NCBI RefSeq assembly: GCF_008831285.2
Contig: NC_045147.1
Coordinates: forward strand, 10,409,427-10,473,426
Source: Nymphaea colorata
Taxonomy: Eukaryota > Streptophyta > Magnoliopsida > Nymphaeales > Nymphaeaceae
Length of the DNA stretch: 64,000 bases
Reading direction: 5' to 3'
Positions within the stretch are counted from its first letter, which is position 1. Each line of letters opens with the position of its first letter. The notes beneath the pieces were generated by a model. It did no database searches. It saw only the letters and a list, made by a program, of their open reading frames with translations, and was not told the origin of the DNA. The position numbers and the translations under genes were made by a program. Shown piece after piece: positions 1 through 13,117 of the stretch.

Positions 1-3000
1 TCTCTGTAGAATTTTCCTTGCACCTTACTGAGTCTTTTGTTACTCCATGCAGTCTGTTCCAGCTATTCTTGGCATGTTGTTGCATACAAGAATCTTCTGT
101 TGCTCTTAATCGCTTCATTGCTGCAATTGCAAGGACCCAAGTTGTGGCCAATATAATAGCTACTGCCATCCTTGTCACAGTTCTCGTTCTTGGTGGCTTT
201 GTTATTTCTAAAGGTATGTTCTTTTCTCCCTTCCAAGATGTTTTTGAGAGCAGATCAGGTCATACTAGTTGTAACTGAACATTAATATTGTTCATTCCAC
301 ATCTCTGCATCTCACTGAGAATGTGAAAATGGCCAGTGGCACACAATAAATATATTACATGATCTTATTCACCAACTTATACAAAAAAATGGATGAACAA
401 TCGAACATCGGATGCAATCACATTTCACCTTGTGTATACTGTGGATCTGGGTGTGGGTGTAACAAGTATATATAATTTTCTATAAAAAACAAAAATTAAC
501 AATTAACGAGCTGATTCTATCAATGATTCAATGAAAAAAAATCTATCAACGGTTCAATGAAAAACACCTGCTGCACTTGCAACCACACTCACAGTCTCAC
601 ACCCACGTCGTGTCGACTCATTATTAAATATTCCATGTTACATAGCATTTCACAGAAGATGTGATGCCTAGCCTGACAGTGGACTAATTGCCCGTGGATT
701 TTTCTCAATCCCAGAAATTTCTAAATGAAGGAGATATGTTTTGCACCTTTCAAACATGATTGATGTTTACTGTGGTGGCTGCACTTGGCACAAGCCATAA
801 AATATTTTTTAGTTGGTGCTTCTTTCATTACCTTAGTTCACATTTAATTTTTGATCCAAAGTATTTATGTATCTTTTGGAGAGACTGAGCTTCAACTTTG
901 TAACTCTATCATGTGTCAGATGATATCCATCCATGGTGGATTTGGGGTTTCTGGTTATCTCCTGCAACATATGCTCAAAATGCTATAGCTGTTAATGAGT
1001 TCCTGGATGAAAGATGGAGCATGGTAAGTGGAGATTTTTTTTTTCTGTTGTAGCTAAATCACCTGCAAATTATTACAAACTGCACAGCTCGAGTCTCTTG
1101 CACATGCTTGTACAACAAAGTATGTGGATGGGATTACTACTGGAATCAGGGGTAGTAAACAAGTTGAAGCTGAGGATGGGTGCTTATTAGGATTAAGCCT
1201 TGACTGCATACTCCAGGTTGCAGAAAAAACTGCTGCTAGGAGAGAAAGGTGGATAAGATGAGCTTGATTTGGCTAAGGGAGTGTGTAAGAAAAAAAAAAA
1301 GTCATTCTTGGAAAATTCTGGGAAAGAAATTCAGCATTTGTTTCTCAAAAATTTTCAAGATCTTGTAAATTCAAAAATAAAGAAAAATAAAAAACATGAA
1401 ATTACAAATTTTTAACTACATTTCCTATAAAGGTATTGGCAAAGAAACAAAGTAATTTTTAAAATTATAAAGAAAAAAAAATGGAAAGTATACATTAAAC
1501 TACAAAGAGAATTTCTTTTTTCTAGAAGGGGAAAAACGGAAAATGTTGACATGTTATAGCAACGTTGCCTTTTTAGTTGTTTTTAAAATACCACAATAGT
1601 TTAGATGGAAATTATCTTTGCTCTTTTTTTAACAATAATTTTGTGCAGTACTTCCAAATATCACCAATATTTTTCAGTATGGCATAAAAGCCGCAATTAA
1701 TTGCTTGTCCTCTTTGCAGATTTTTACAAGAAACTAACTTATATGTTGGCAGTTAACGTATGCTGTTTTGCCCAATCTGCTTTTCGTTCATTATGATGAC
1801 AAATGCACATTTTATTATGTATCCATGCGTGGAGATATTGGAAATTTATGATTGAACTGTTGTTTGGGTATGGGAGCAATTAGGAGTATTGAGTTTGATC
1901 TGTATCTGATATGCAACCTGACTCAACAAACCTAACTGTTTTCAAATATTTTTTATGTCAGACTTGTTCCACTTACCCTTTTTAAATATGCTGGTCAGTT
2001 TGGGATTTTTATTTGCTTAGCTTATAATTTGACTGCAAACTTGAACTTGAGATGTTGTTTAAGTGGGTGGGGCTGTACCCTAGTGGGAGGAGTGTCCCGG
2101 CCAGTAACAACCTTGCCATATTAACTGTGACAGTCAATTCCATCTGCATTTGAAGATGTCATGATTATGCTACCTTGTGCAGCCAATTACATTGAGTGCC
2201 ACAGATGGAGAGTCAATTGGCAAGACTTTCCTCAAAATAAGAGGAATGTTTACAGAGTCATATTTGTTTTGGGTCAGCATTGGAGCCCTCTGTAACTTCT
2301 GCCTGTTCTTCAACATGCTTAGTGCAATTGCGTTGACCTATCTCAAGGGTGAGAACCTGTAGCATTTCCCAGGAAATCTTACTTTTCAAAGGAAATTAAT
2401 GCTTGCATTTTGAACATGACGTGCATGTCCTGTGCACTTACATAATAGGAATCAGCAAAATATTGTGGTCCATTTTAATATAAATATTTTATGGTTCTTG
2501 TAGCTCCACAAAAGGCTCATGCAAATTTTGCAACTACGGCTGATAATGTTGAAGTGCATGCCCAACATGGTACCAGCCTCTTATGCTTGATGAATGGATC
2601 TCCTGAGTGGCAGACGTCGTTACCTGTCCAACATTTCACTCTTGTTTTCAAGAATATAGACTACTATGTTGACATGCCTTCGGTACATTTTCTAACTTAT
2701 TGGCTAATTCTGAATTTCTGTTGTCGTATTGTTATTTGAGAACAATTAAGATGGATAGGATTGTTAATATTAGCAGAATCCAGTGTGACGTTACAGTCAA
2801 GCAGCATCTAAGTTGACCTGGTTCTGTGTTTTCTCCTGTGTGCATTTTTTTTCTTTGCAAAATCAGGAGATGAGGAAATATGGTTCAAGGGAGAAGAGGC
2901 TCCACTTGTTGAAAAATGTTAGCGGTGCCCTCAGACCTGCTTCCCTTACAGCACTAATGGGAGAGACTGGTGCTGGTAAGACCACATTATTGGATGTTTT

Positions 3001-5942
3001 GGCAGGAAGAAAGACTGGAGGAATCGTAGAGGGAAAGGTTTCCATTGCTGGCCATCCAAAGAAGCAAGAAACTTTTTCCAGGGTCTTTGGCTATTGTGAG
3101 CAGAATGATCTGCATTCTCCTTATATTACCGTTTATGAATCCCTTCTTTTTTCTGCATCACTTCGACTGCCTTCAGAGGTCACATCTGAAACTAAAAATG
3201 TAATTCTCTCTACTAAGATTTTGATTTGTTAAACTTTGATTGGTTTCTGGTGTGCATTTTGGTATTTCAGTCCAAGGATCTATCTACCATTGAGTGTATG
3301 GACTAGCTATATTTGGGTTCTGTTTGGGTCCCTGTAGTCATTATCTTGGAGCTTGTGCATTGAATCCCCGACAGAAGATACTGTTTGGAGGATTAGATGT
3401 GGCAAGCTTAAGGAAATTACATGAGATTGGAAGCCTTTTCCAACTCATCAAATCTAGTTCTTATCTCTGTTGACAGTAAGTAGAAACCCCGACATGAACA
3501 CCTTATCATTCCCATACAAGCATTTTTTGAGTTTGTAGGTAATAATAGACAAAAATATGCCAATTCAGTTGGTTGCTGATACCAATTACCAAAGGGTGGT
3601 GGTACAACTAAACATGTGGCTTCCAAATCCTTGATTTGGATTATGTACAATTTGTCATTTCATTTACCAAATGAAGAGCATTCCAATAGAATCTCAGGCA
3701 AGTTTTCATTGCATGAGGCTATATGCACTGAACATTGGTCCCAACACTACAACCTTATGATGATATTGGGACTGAACGCCTATAAGAGCACTGATGAGGT
3801 AACCATTGATGGCCATAACGTTAGCCATTGATCATTGTCATGGATAGATTTTATTACAAAATTTTGTAATCTTAAGCCAACTGATTCCTTTCATGCTAAG
3901 ACTATATAGTTGTTAATTTTTCAGTTAATTTGGTCTGGGTTCAATATTGAATCCATTTTCTTCTTGTTTGCACGTTTAGCTGGGTTTTCCAACCTTCACC
4001 CCCTACTAATTCAAGAAAACTCTTTAACATTATTAAAGTGTAAGCATGAGCTTTACAGGTATTAGTTTTGGTGCCGAGGTTCGTGGATGACTAAAATGGA
4101 ATTAGTGGAGTTGAAGGGAATGAAGGGTTCGTTAGTGGGTGTTTCTGGAGCATTTGGTCTCAGTACTGACCAACGCAAGCGCCTTACCATAGCCGTGGAG
4201 CTGGTGGCTAATCCCTCCATAATCCTCATCGACGAACCAACAACAGGGCTTGATACACCTGCTGCCAGCATTGTCATGAGAGCAATTAGGACTTTAGGAG
4301 AGCTGCTGATACTGGTCGTATGGTCGTTTGCACGATTCACCAACCTAACATACAGACTTTTGAAACATTTGATGAGGTAGATGAAGTTATACATAATTCC
4401 TTGAAGCCTGCAAGTAGGCTTGCCACTTAACTCCTTTACTTGATGTCTTATTTGCCAAGACCTTTGATAAAAAAAAGATTCCTGCAGCTGGGACTTTTGA
4501 AATCATGCACAGTGTGTCATATTTGGGAAATTAGTTTGGCAACGTAAACAGATCGGAGCCATCAAATGATAACTGGGGCAGCTTCTATTTAGAGGCAGCC
4601 TGATGGCCATTTTCATTTCTTAATTTTTAAATGTATTAAAAAGGGCGACTTAAACAGAAAGCCTAAATCCTTGGCCATAATTAAAAAAAAAAAAAAAAGG
4701 AAAGAAACCTTTTGATACAACTAAATTTTTGCACCTGATAATAAATAACCTTCTCTCAATAAACCTAGTCTATTGCTAACTTAAGCTGGGGTTGATGTGA
4801 TCAAAAGACTGAAAATGCACTCAATAATGACAAATTTCAAGTCCTTAATTTGTATTAGCCTCTTTAGCTTTATAGTTTATATTCAATAATATTAATACAT
4901 GACTAATTATTTTCAAATTGATTATTTCTTTTGTTAATATTTAGTAGCTACATGAAACCTTTTTGTCTTTATACAAGGAAACCTAGATGTGTTACAATAG
5001 TTATGCTGTCACGTCATTTTGTAGGCAGTAAAATGGTACTTTTTACTAATTTAACAATTAACTCGTCATAAATATGCTTATGGATTTTTTTGGTAACTGT
5101 GAAAAGCATGTGTTTTTAACAAGATAAGCAAAGATGCTGTATTTTTTAGCATTACCATATCCTTAGATGCATTTGAAAATTTCCTTCAAGAAAAAACAGT
5201 TCCATTTATTGGATTAATCAGTCTGTGTTAGTTCCAAGGTTTTCATTTATGTATTTCTCATTTTATTTCTTGAACTAGGTTTTCAGAACATTCTTTGCAT
5301 ATGTTTACAGCTGTTGCTTATGAAAAGAGGAGGGCAGCTCATTTACAGCGGACCTATGGGTAGCTCAGCACAGGATATGATTAGATGTTTTGAAGTAAGA
5401 AGATATGTATTTTAGCTACTAATAATTTACATGATTAAAACTTGATTTCTTATTTAATTTGTATAAATTTATTGGCAGTCAATTCCAGGAGTCCCCAGTA
5501 TGAGAAATGGATCCAATCCTGCTGCATGGATGTTGGATGTTACATCTACTGATATGGAATTTGAGCTTGGAATAGATTTTTCTGAACGTTATTGTCATTC
5601 CTCTCTGCACAAGTAATGGCAATTATATGCAAAGCCTTTATCTGAGCTACCATTTTCCTTTGTTTTTTTAAGAAGATATTCTCCTGTTCTTATAGATAAT
5701 TTGAACTCCGCAGGGAAAACATGCAACTGATTCAGGAATTGAGCAAAGCTTCACCGGGTTCAGAAGAGCTCAAGTTCACATCAAGATATGCACAGAGTTT
5801 TTAGACCCAATGCATTGCTTGTTACCTAAAACAACAGTGGTCTTACTGGAGGAACTCTGAACAAAACCTCAACCGAATTCTTATCACGCTTATCATTTCT
5901 CTTCTCTTTGGCACCATGTTTTGGAACATTGGTTTGAAGCTG

Positions 5943-5986
<44 letters not shown>

Positions 5987-7706
5987 CACACACTTACACA
6001 CACACACACACACACAAGAGCGTGACTGTGACCACAACTTAACTGTCTTCTTGCAGACATAAAGAGCAGTATTTATTTGACATACTTGGCGTACTGTATG
6101 TATCTGCTCTGTTCTTGGGGTTCGTCAACTGCTCTTCAGTCCAACCGATTGTGTGGCTTGAGAGAAGTGTTTTTTATAGAGAAAGGTCGTCTGGGATGTA
6201 CTCAGCCGTGCCCTATGCCATTGCTCAGGTAACAAGACCCTTTTCATGTATAGATGCAGTCCTTCTCATTGTCAGCAGAATTTTACAGATTGTGAAATGA
6301 TTTGCAGGTGGGCGCAGAGATCCCTTATATCATAGTTCAAGTGATACTTTTTTCTTTTATTGTGTACTCGATGGTTGGGTTCCAGTGGACACTCATAAAG
6401 TTTAGTTGGTTCTTATCCTTCATCTTCTTGGGCTTCATATACTTCACTCTTCTTGGGATGATGCTGGCATCTTGTATGCCTAGCCTTGAGTTGGCAGGAG
6501 CTCTCTCTTTCTTCTTCTTTGTATTGTGGAACCTTTTCTCGGGTTTCTTCATCCCCATGCCGGTATGATCTCTCTCTTTCTCTCTCCTGTGTGTATGGAA
6601 GTATTTGACCTTTATGTCATAAATATTACCCATATTTAACCAATGTTGCATTGTTCTACCAAATATTCGAAAAAGGTGAAGTTTACGTGAAGTTTTTATG
6701 TTTGTCTTCTTTCCTAAAATCATCATGTTTTTGGTATGCTGTAATGAACAGCTTTTTATTGTTTCTTGTTATTCTCAGCTGTATTAATAGTTTTTGTGTT
6801 TCTCAATCGTAATGTTTTCTTGGATTTTCCACGAGGAAAGCTCCCTTTTCTAACACAATATTTTCCCCCGCGTAGATATATCAAGGTCTCCTTCCCAAAA
6901 TGGTCACATTTTACTATGCTACAATGAGCAGTTTCTTTGTAGTTTTCTATTATTGTCGGCTCTATTAATTGTTTGTGTTTTTTAAAACATTGATGGTTGT
7001 CAGATTTTCTATGAAAAAAATTGCTTTTGCAAAACATCACAAAATTTCCCCTGCTGAGATGTATCAAGGTCCTGCCTGTGACGTCTGCTGGAACTTGTTT
7101 GTTAGGACTCCTTATCTTGGCAAGGCATATTTTGTTTGAAGATATTGACAATGAAAATAAGATGGCTCATTCACATATTCAGGTTAGACTCTACATGGGA
7201 ACTAAAGTGACTTGCTCTACCAACATTATTTTGAGCTGAATTCAATTGTGTAGAAAGAATTATTGAATACTAAACTTTATGTTCTGGCCACCGGAAATTG
7301 ATATATCAAATGCTATAAAAACTGAGTGAGTAGTTGACTTAGCAGCTTAATTTAACAACCTTTAATGCTCCTATCGGTTTCTAAGAAAGATGACTGGTTC
7401 ATGGTGAAGTAATACGAGATAATTTTCGTGCTGCAGATTATGCGTTCCTGGACCAGATGGTACTATTGGTTGGACCCTGCTGCGTGGACTGTTTATGGCC
7501 TCATGGTGACCCAATTGAAAGATCGGCCAGAGATTGTGCAGATGTTTGACCAGCAAGGGCAGACAGTTAGAGAGTTCATGGGGGACTACCTGGGGTTGAA
7601 GGACGATTTCATCTTTCCCATTCTTGGACTTCATTTTGCAGCCATCTTTACCTTCCTCTTTGTTTTCGCCTTCAGCATCAAGTACCTCAATTTCCAAAGG
7701 AGATGA
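1..7706 (+). pseudogene. PDR-type full-size ABCG transporter, 3' half, probably a pseudogene
   Basis: This is the C-terminal half of a pleiotropic-drug-resistance ABCG transporter, a plasma-membrane exporter with two ABC-TMD halves; the 5' half lies outside the window. Exons read by homology and GT-AG sites: 51-213, 920-1023, 2183-2348, 2504-2682, 2867-3199, about 4080-4376, 5311-5394, 5479-5612, 5714-5941, 6057-6228, 6308-6562, 7437-7706. The first exons give the end of TMD1 (RTQVVAN, LGGFVISK, then [11 protein letters not shown]). The second nucleotide-binding domain has Walker A GETGAGKTT, an ABC signature region [11 protein letters not shown] and Walker [16 protein letters not shown]2 follows (SSVQPIVWLERSVFYRER) and the protein ends in the family-typical FNFQRR-like tail (LNFQRR). 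Lesions: an extra base near 4090 breaks FVDEVMELVEL, a second frameshift lies near 4300-4306 before the CTIHQP motif, and TAG stands in frame at 5802-5804. Family assignment is firm. Inactivity is inferred from the lesions. Confidence 0.88.
5946..6016. repeat. (CT)n and (CA)n microsatellites in an ABCG intron
   Basis: A CT run at 5946-5984 is followed by a CA run at about 5996-6016. Both lie in the intron between the exons ending at 5941 and starting at 6057. The CT run begins five bases inside the donor site. Confidence 0.95.
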
Positions 7707-8339
7707 GGCACGTGCTTAAATCTTGTCTTCGCAAGTGTATTAAAATGATAGTTGGGGTCCCTGTTATGTATTTTTGGTTTCCGGAAGATCTGGAAAGAGC
7801 ATTTCTGCTTTGTTAGTCACCGTTATTAAGTCTTAATGGTGACCCCCATTCTCACTGGAAATTTCTAATAATTTCGCGCCCCTCATTTGTGTACAAATGT
7901 AAAGATTCAATTGATTCATCGATATTTAGTAAATTTGAGCACTGTTGCTGGTGGATATCTGCAAAGATGGGAGGACTTCTTTTCCATATCTTGTTTTAGA
8001 TTTCTTGTTTAATACTATCTACTTTTTTCTTGCATGTGAGGCAGACCCCTAACACGAAAAAATTCGTCCTTTTTTCAGTCAGAGTAAGAACTGTCAATGG
8101 ATTATCCCCCACTGTGATTCCGATGCCAGACGGCTATGAACATTGATGGGGAAGTGAAATGAGTTATCGGTGCATTTGCTCATATTTGGCTTGTAATTCA
8201 GGTGCTAATAATAGTGGGATTAGAAGATACGCTTTCAGTCTTGATAAGGAGAGTGGGGTTTGGTTTGAGTGGACCCTTGAACTACTTTTTCCAATAAATG
8301 TGAGGAGTGATTAGGAAACATGTTAATGCTGATTTCGAA
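7707..8339. other. 3' flank of the ABCG pseudogene
   Basis: This stretch follows the TGA at 7704-7706 and presumably includes the former 3' UTR. I see no conserved coding frame, no RNA gene and no clear repeat. Confidence 0.5.
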
Positions 8340-8862
8340 GTTTAACTGTGAAGAGACTTGAGTGTTTTAGACTGATTGCTTTATGCAATATGATCTATAA
8401 AACTATCTCGAAGGTGATGGTGCTTAGGATGCAAGGGATCCATGCAGGGAGAATTGACCGGAACCAAGGGGCACTACTAAAGGATGGATGAATTCATGAC
8501 CAATTTTTTGTTGGCCTAAGATCTAATAGGTTGGTTGAAGAATGGCTGCATAACAAATTATGCATCTCAAGATGGACTTATCAAAGGCATAAGATGGAGT
8601 ATCTTGAGATTTTTTGGAAAAAGCATGGATGTTGGAGTCCTGGATTAGTAAAGGGATCCGTTATGTGAGAACAACGACTCCATCAATCCTTATAAATGAT
8701 AGAGAGGACTGGAGTAGGAGACGCTTGAAGCAAGGAGGCCCTGTGTCCCCTTGGCCTCTCTATGATGGTTATGGAAGCAGCTATCAGGGGATTAAAACGC
8801 AGGGCGGCTGGGAACAAAATCTAGATTCTGAGAGGCCAGAGTTCACTTTGGCATTTCCTTAG
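8340..8862 (+). mobile_element. Degenerate LINE reverse-transcriptase fragment
   Basis: Translated with several frame changes, the plus strand shows the typical middle of a plant non-LTR reverse transcriptase. An N-terminal block near 8375-8430 reads like LCNMIYKTISKVMVLRM, followed by a decayed 'NQGA' block. Near 8655-8775 come 'TTPSILIND' and a block matching the usual 'LRQGDPLSP' motif. Stop codons and frameshifts are frequent and neither end of the element can be defined. It is a dead fragment, probably from a family related to the LINE at 18.2-23.2 kb. Confidence 0.6.
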
Positions 8863-10273
8863 TTATGTTTACTAACAGCGCCCTAATTTTCAGCACCAGT
8901 CGTTCTATAGAAGGAACAGAGGATTTTCACGCAGAGAGGAAAGCTGTAATGGAAGGGAGCAGCAGTAAATCAAGGAAGGTGGGATTCAGTATGTATGAGG
9001 TGAAAAGATATTACCTGTCTGGTATTCTGGAATAGGATTCCGATAGGATGCGGGCCAAATATTTAACTTGGCTGGTTTGAAATCCAACGAGGTAATGCAA
9101 ACGAAAGGGCCATGCAGTCACTTTTATGAATATTGTGCGCGGATGAGAGATGCTAAAGGAAGATGGAGGTTGGGTCTTGGAGTTTTAATGTTCAAGAGCA
9201 TTCTAGTTTGTATATGTTGCATGTGAGAATGGGCTTCCCAATCAAGATGTGTCACAGAGAGGAAAATCTACCTAGAAAACCAATTCTAATTGACAGTAAG
9301 GTGTAACGGAGTTGTGATTGAAAGGTTTGGTAGAAGGAGGGTTCCTTAGCATAGAGTTAGTGCCGAGTTTCAGCATTGGTGTAAGGGGAAGACTTTTCTC
9401 GTCAGAAATTCCTAACAAAATGTCGACTCATATCCTTTCATGTGGTCTACCAGAAGCTATGGTGCGCCATGGAAGTTGAGGGGAGGAGACAGTAAGGAAC
9501 TTTCCAAGGTTAGAAGAGCACAGCGCTATAAGAATGCCTACATGGTGATAAAGTGGGAGGAATCAGAGAATGAATTGGTGTCGGTATGGTTGGAGCAAGG
9601 GCTGATTTGCAGGGAGATTGTGGAAGAGGTGTTAATGTTCATTCTTTCTTAATAAAAGATGCCTCTCGTTGGAACTTCAAATAATAAACTTGAGAAGCCA
9701 AAATGCAAGAAATAGACTGTCCACTCGAGTCTGTGCCTACTCATATAAACTGAAGTTTTGCATATCACGAAAAAGTTTGCCATATGGATTGTATTTTTTT
9801 CAAGATCTCGACGGCCTCTGCGTGCGTATGGACAAACTCAAACCCCGCATCCATAAACTTAATTAAATTCAAGTATTGGATTCCTTACTGTCTCAGAAGC
9901 CTGAATTATACAGTTTCTGCATGACGTAAATGAAAAAATGCTTGTTATCATTATTTTCTTGAAATACCGGCAAGTAGGAGGTTGAACTGGCTGATACAAG
10001 CTCATGCGACTTAAAATGAGACTCATATCTTTTTCATTGCAGAAAGGAGCCAATACTATGTCTATCTATATCCCTTTACTTTCTCAAAAATATTCAAAGT
10101 ACTTTCCACACAAGACTATATAGACGATGAAACACGTTCAGGCCCGGACATCCCAAACACTCTAAAATGTGTTCACTGCTTGGAAGTGAAGTTTGTTGCA
10201 TAACTTTTCTTTGACTTAATAGGTGATTTGAAACAACATTCATCTTTTACAAATTTCTTTCTCTTTTTCCTTT
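8863..10273. other. Degenerate intergenic DNA
   Basis: No recognisable gene. 8870-9650 is purine-rich and may be further decayed retroelement sequence, but I cannot match it to a domain. 9660-10270 shows nothing I can name. Confidence 0.35.
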
Positions 10274-10296
10274 TTCAAAATTATATAATAAAAAAA

Positions 10297-10431
10297 TATT
10301 TAGGGGTTGTTTGTATGACACCAAAAATCTGGTTTTGGAGGTAAAAGCTCATAATAAATAACAAAAAGGGATTTAGAGGTTGTTTGGATGACACCAAAAA
10401 GTCTGGTTTTTGGAGGCAAAACCTTTCAAAA
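10297..10431. repeat. Imperfect direct repeat pair
   Basis: Two copies of a roughly 50-bp unit containing GTTGTTTG and ATGACACCAAAAA, followed by TCTGGTTTT and GGAGG, start near 10300 and 10373. The wording resembles ends of plant MITEs. They stand directly left of the duplicated ABCG exon. Confidence 0.6.
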
Positions 10432-10454
10432 AACATTTGACCATAACAAGTAAT

Positions 10455-10676
10455 TCTGAGCACAAGTATATGCAAAGCCTTTATCTGGGCTACCATTTTC
10501 CTTTGTTTTTTTAAGAAAATATTCTCCGGTTCTTATAGACAATTTGAACTCCGCAGGGAAAACATGTAACTGATTCAGAAATTGAGCAAAACTTTACCAG
10601 GTTCAGAAGAGCTCAAGTTCACACATCAATATATGCAGAGTTTTAAGACCCGATGCATTCCTTGTTACCTAAAACA
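10455..10676 (+). pseudogene. Duplicated exon fragment of the ABCG transporter
   Basis: This is a copy of the segment around 5600-5835, covering the end of one intron, the acceptor (CCGCAG) and most of the exon beginning at 5714. Encoded blocks such as GSEELKFT are preserved. It was copied as genomic DNA, because intron sequence upstream of the acceptor is included. It has its own stop: the codon after ENM is TAA where the parent has CAA. At the codon that is TAG (5802) in the parent, this copy has AAG. There is no neighbouring exon, so it is a gene scrap rather than part of a second transporter. Confidence 0.85.
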
Positions 10677-10779
10677 ATATCCTAAATGGGAGATATCAGT
10701 AAATGAAAGAGATGAAGTTGGGCGAGCTTACATTAATCATGGGTCACATATCAACACAAGCTTCATACATGTCTAGTAT

Positions 10780-11814
10780 TTAGGACAGATTTCGTTTTTG
10801 TGTTAATCACAGAAGTAGTTATTAAAATGTGTCGTAAGACAGATTGTGTTTCACATTCACGACATTAGCAAATTGTACACTATATATGTTTACTTTGCTA
10901 TTCTGTTGTTTGTAAATTCTATCTAAAGTGTATATATATATTGCAAGTTCACCCCTTCCCGCCACCCCATGAGATAAAAAATCCTGGCACAACCCGTGGT
11001 GGGCAAAGGGTTCATCTCAGCTTACACGTTTGGACGCAAGCCAACATGGCACACTATTATGAGAGATTCCTATTGTACTTGTGATGACGAGTCCTTATTG
11101 ACAAAATAGAATAAGATTACGTATAGTAATCCTGATTGCAGTCGATGCTTGCTTTTTTGAAGAAGATCCATGACAAATGTGCCTAGCTCCCACATAATGT
11201 TCTTCGCAAACGCTCCTCCTCCATTTATTGACCAACCCTACCAGCATGCTGGATTGAGCTCTAGGGGTGCAGCTAGGAATTTGTCGTTGTAGGGGTCAAA
11301 TAATAGTTTCGAAATTTTAACAAGGGTTGAAAGAGAAATTTTCAAATTTTTTATTTGGGTTAAACTAAGAATTTTGAAGTTTACATATAACTTTTTGAAA
11401 TTTTTAAAACCTGAAAAGAGGGGACCAAAGCCCTTGCCGGCCCCCTTGCCTGCTCCATAGTCAAACTCTATTAAGAGAAGAATAGTTTGTCGAGTAGTCG
11501 GACAAAGAAACTAATGAAAGGGAACCTGAACTAGTGGTGGAGCCAGAAAATTTTATGTAAGGGGCGCTAACCTTAATTGGGTTTGGTGCCTATGGGGAAT
11601 TGACATGAGTTTGGTGTGGGATTACAGACCCAAATCCAACTCCCTCATAATAAAGTTTTCCAGGAACTAGTGTTGCTGACATGGACAGTAGCCCACACCT
11701 AACTCTGTCCCTGCTCAGGAGGCAAGCAAGCCCGCCATTAATTAATGTTTCCACCATTTTGACGTAATGTACAAAAAAAATATATTAATTTAATCCTGCA
11801 TTGCTAATCACTTC
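10780..11814. other. Intergenic DNA with degenerate repeats
   Basis: No gene seen. 11255-11460 and 11530-11735 carry AT-rich repeat bodies flanked by GGAGCCAG-like and GCTCC-like ends. They resemble the better preserved copies at 28615-28815 and 28948-29140. Confidence 0.35.
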
Positions 11815-12914
11815 CCTTAGTTATGCTTATGGATCTGACAAGAGTGAAGATTTAGGTCACTTGAGAATTGGTTATTATTAATATTGTACTTCTTTATCTT
11901 TTGAGTTGTTATATCGGATCAGTCACTCAAGAGTCAAGATCTTTGGTCTCCACTTGGACCCAATGAACGAAGTTGGATCACTTCTTCTAGATTTACTGAG
12001 AATGATTCTGATCTAGCTCATGGCCTATGAAAAAGTGCTCTGTTGTGATATTCGTGGACAGAAATAGAATGCAGTCAGTTTGATAATGATCGAGTGACGT
12101 TGCTTCTTCGGTTCAAACCAAGGAATCAGTTAGATATGATGCAAAATGGATTATGTTCTATCATTGATTAGAGATTTCTATATGAAAAATATGAATCGAG
12201 GTTTGAAGAAGGGGAAGGAGAAGGAACCCTCGACCTAAACAAGTAGAGGAGGATGAGGATTTATTCAATCACATAGTTTGGGCTCCTAGACTGTGGTGCC
12301 TTCATGGCAATCTATTTGATTGTATCGAAACGCCCAATAAATTGGGATTTTCCTATTGGGTCAGGTCATTTTGGGACAAGTGGATCATTTATCATAAAGA
12401 GGATAAGCTTCGAGAAAGTGATTCAGAGTTCTTGCAGAAGGGAATCGTAGTACCAGACATAAGATAGATCTTCCAAAGAACAAGGGTTTTTTTGAACAAG
12501 CCAATTCATTTGGAACCCTGCATATCAATTCTTTTTCCTATTCAAAGATCAGTCCTTTGTCTCTATGTTTTCACGTTATGAATCTTTTGCAGATGAAGAG
12601 ACGTCAAAGGAACTTATTACTTCTCTACATCTATATATAAACGCTAGTTGATCAAGAATACACAAGAAAAGCACTTCAAGTTGTTGATTCACCAGAGATG
12701 GCTTAGAACCAATACTAATAGTTCATTATCTAATGGATCTTTCCGTTCTAATACTCTATCCGAGAGTTATCAGTATTTATCAAATATGTTCCTATCTAAT
12801 AATGGAACGCTATTGGATAAAATGACAAAGATATTGTTGAGAAAGAAATGGTTTTTCCCGAATGAAATGAAACATTTGATTCATGCATCAGGCAAAAGAT
12901 TTTCCATTCCTTAG
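11815..12914 (+). pseudogene. ycf2: Nuclear insert of plastid ycf2 (3' end)
   Basis: The plus strand translates, with many frameshifts and stops, into the C-terminal part of plastid Ycf2, the large plastid-encoded AAA-type protein of the plastid protein-import motor. Recognisable blocks include TENDSDL near 11995, a [10 protein letters not shown]-like block near 12150, [11 protein letters not shown] near 12480 and [16 protein letters not shown] at about 12650. The block [19 protein letters not shown] lies at 12729-12785, and the normal C-terminal ending, FSIP followed by TAG, closes at 12914. Internal deletions relative to the plastid gene are evident. It cannot encode a protein. Confidence 0.9.
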
Positions 12915-13029
12915 CCTAAAAGACATGTGGCCGTGAAAGAGAGATAAAGTGGAACAAAATTGACCGGATTGTAGAGTCATGGCAACACTTGTTTATTCCA
13001 TATTTTGGACCTTATCTCCATGGAGCAAT

Positions 13030-13117
13030 ATGCTACTGCTGAAACAAAGAACAATTGAAATCTTAGATCAAAACACTATGTATGGATGATATGAACTGCC
13101 TAAACAAGAATTATGGA
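13030..13117 (+). pseudogene. ycf15: Nuclear insert of plastid ycf15 fragment
   Basis: About 115 bases after the ycf2 stop, a short block matches the start of the plastid ycf15 reading frame: MLLLK near 13030, then IEILDQNTMYG near 13052, with TGA replacing the tryptophan codon that follows. The order ycf2 then ycf15 is the plastome inverted-repeat order, so both came in one plastid fragment. ycf15 itself is of doubtful function even in plastids. Confidence 0.8.

Noticed and set aside
12648-12914. An 88-codon open frame as a nuclear gene
   Set aside because: It is a surviving stretch of the plastid ycf2 C-terminus within a decayed insert.
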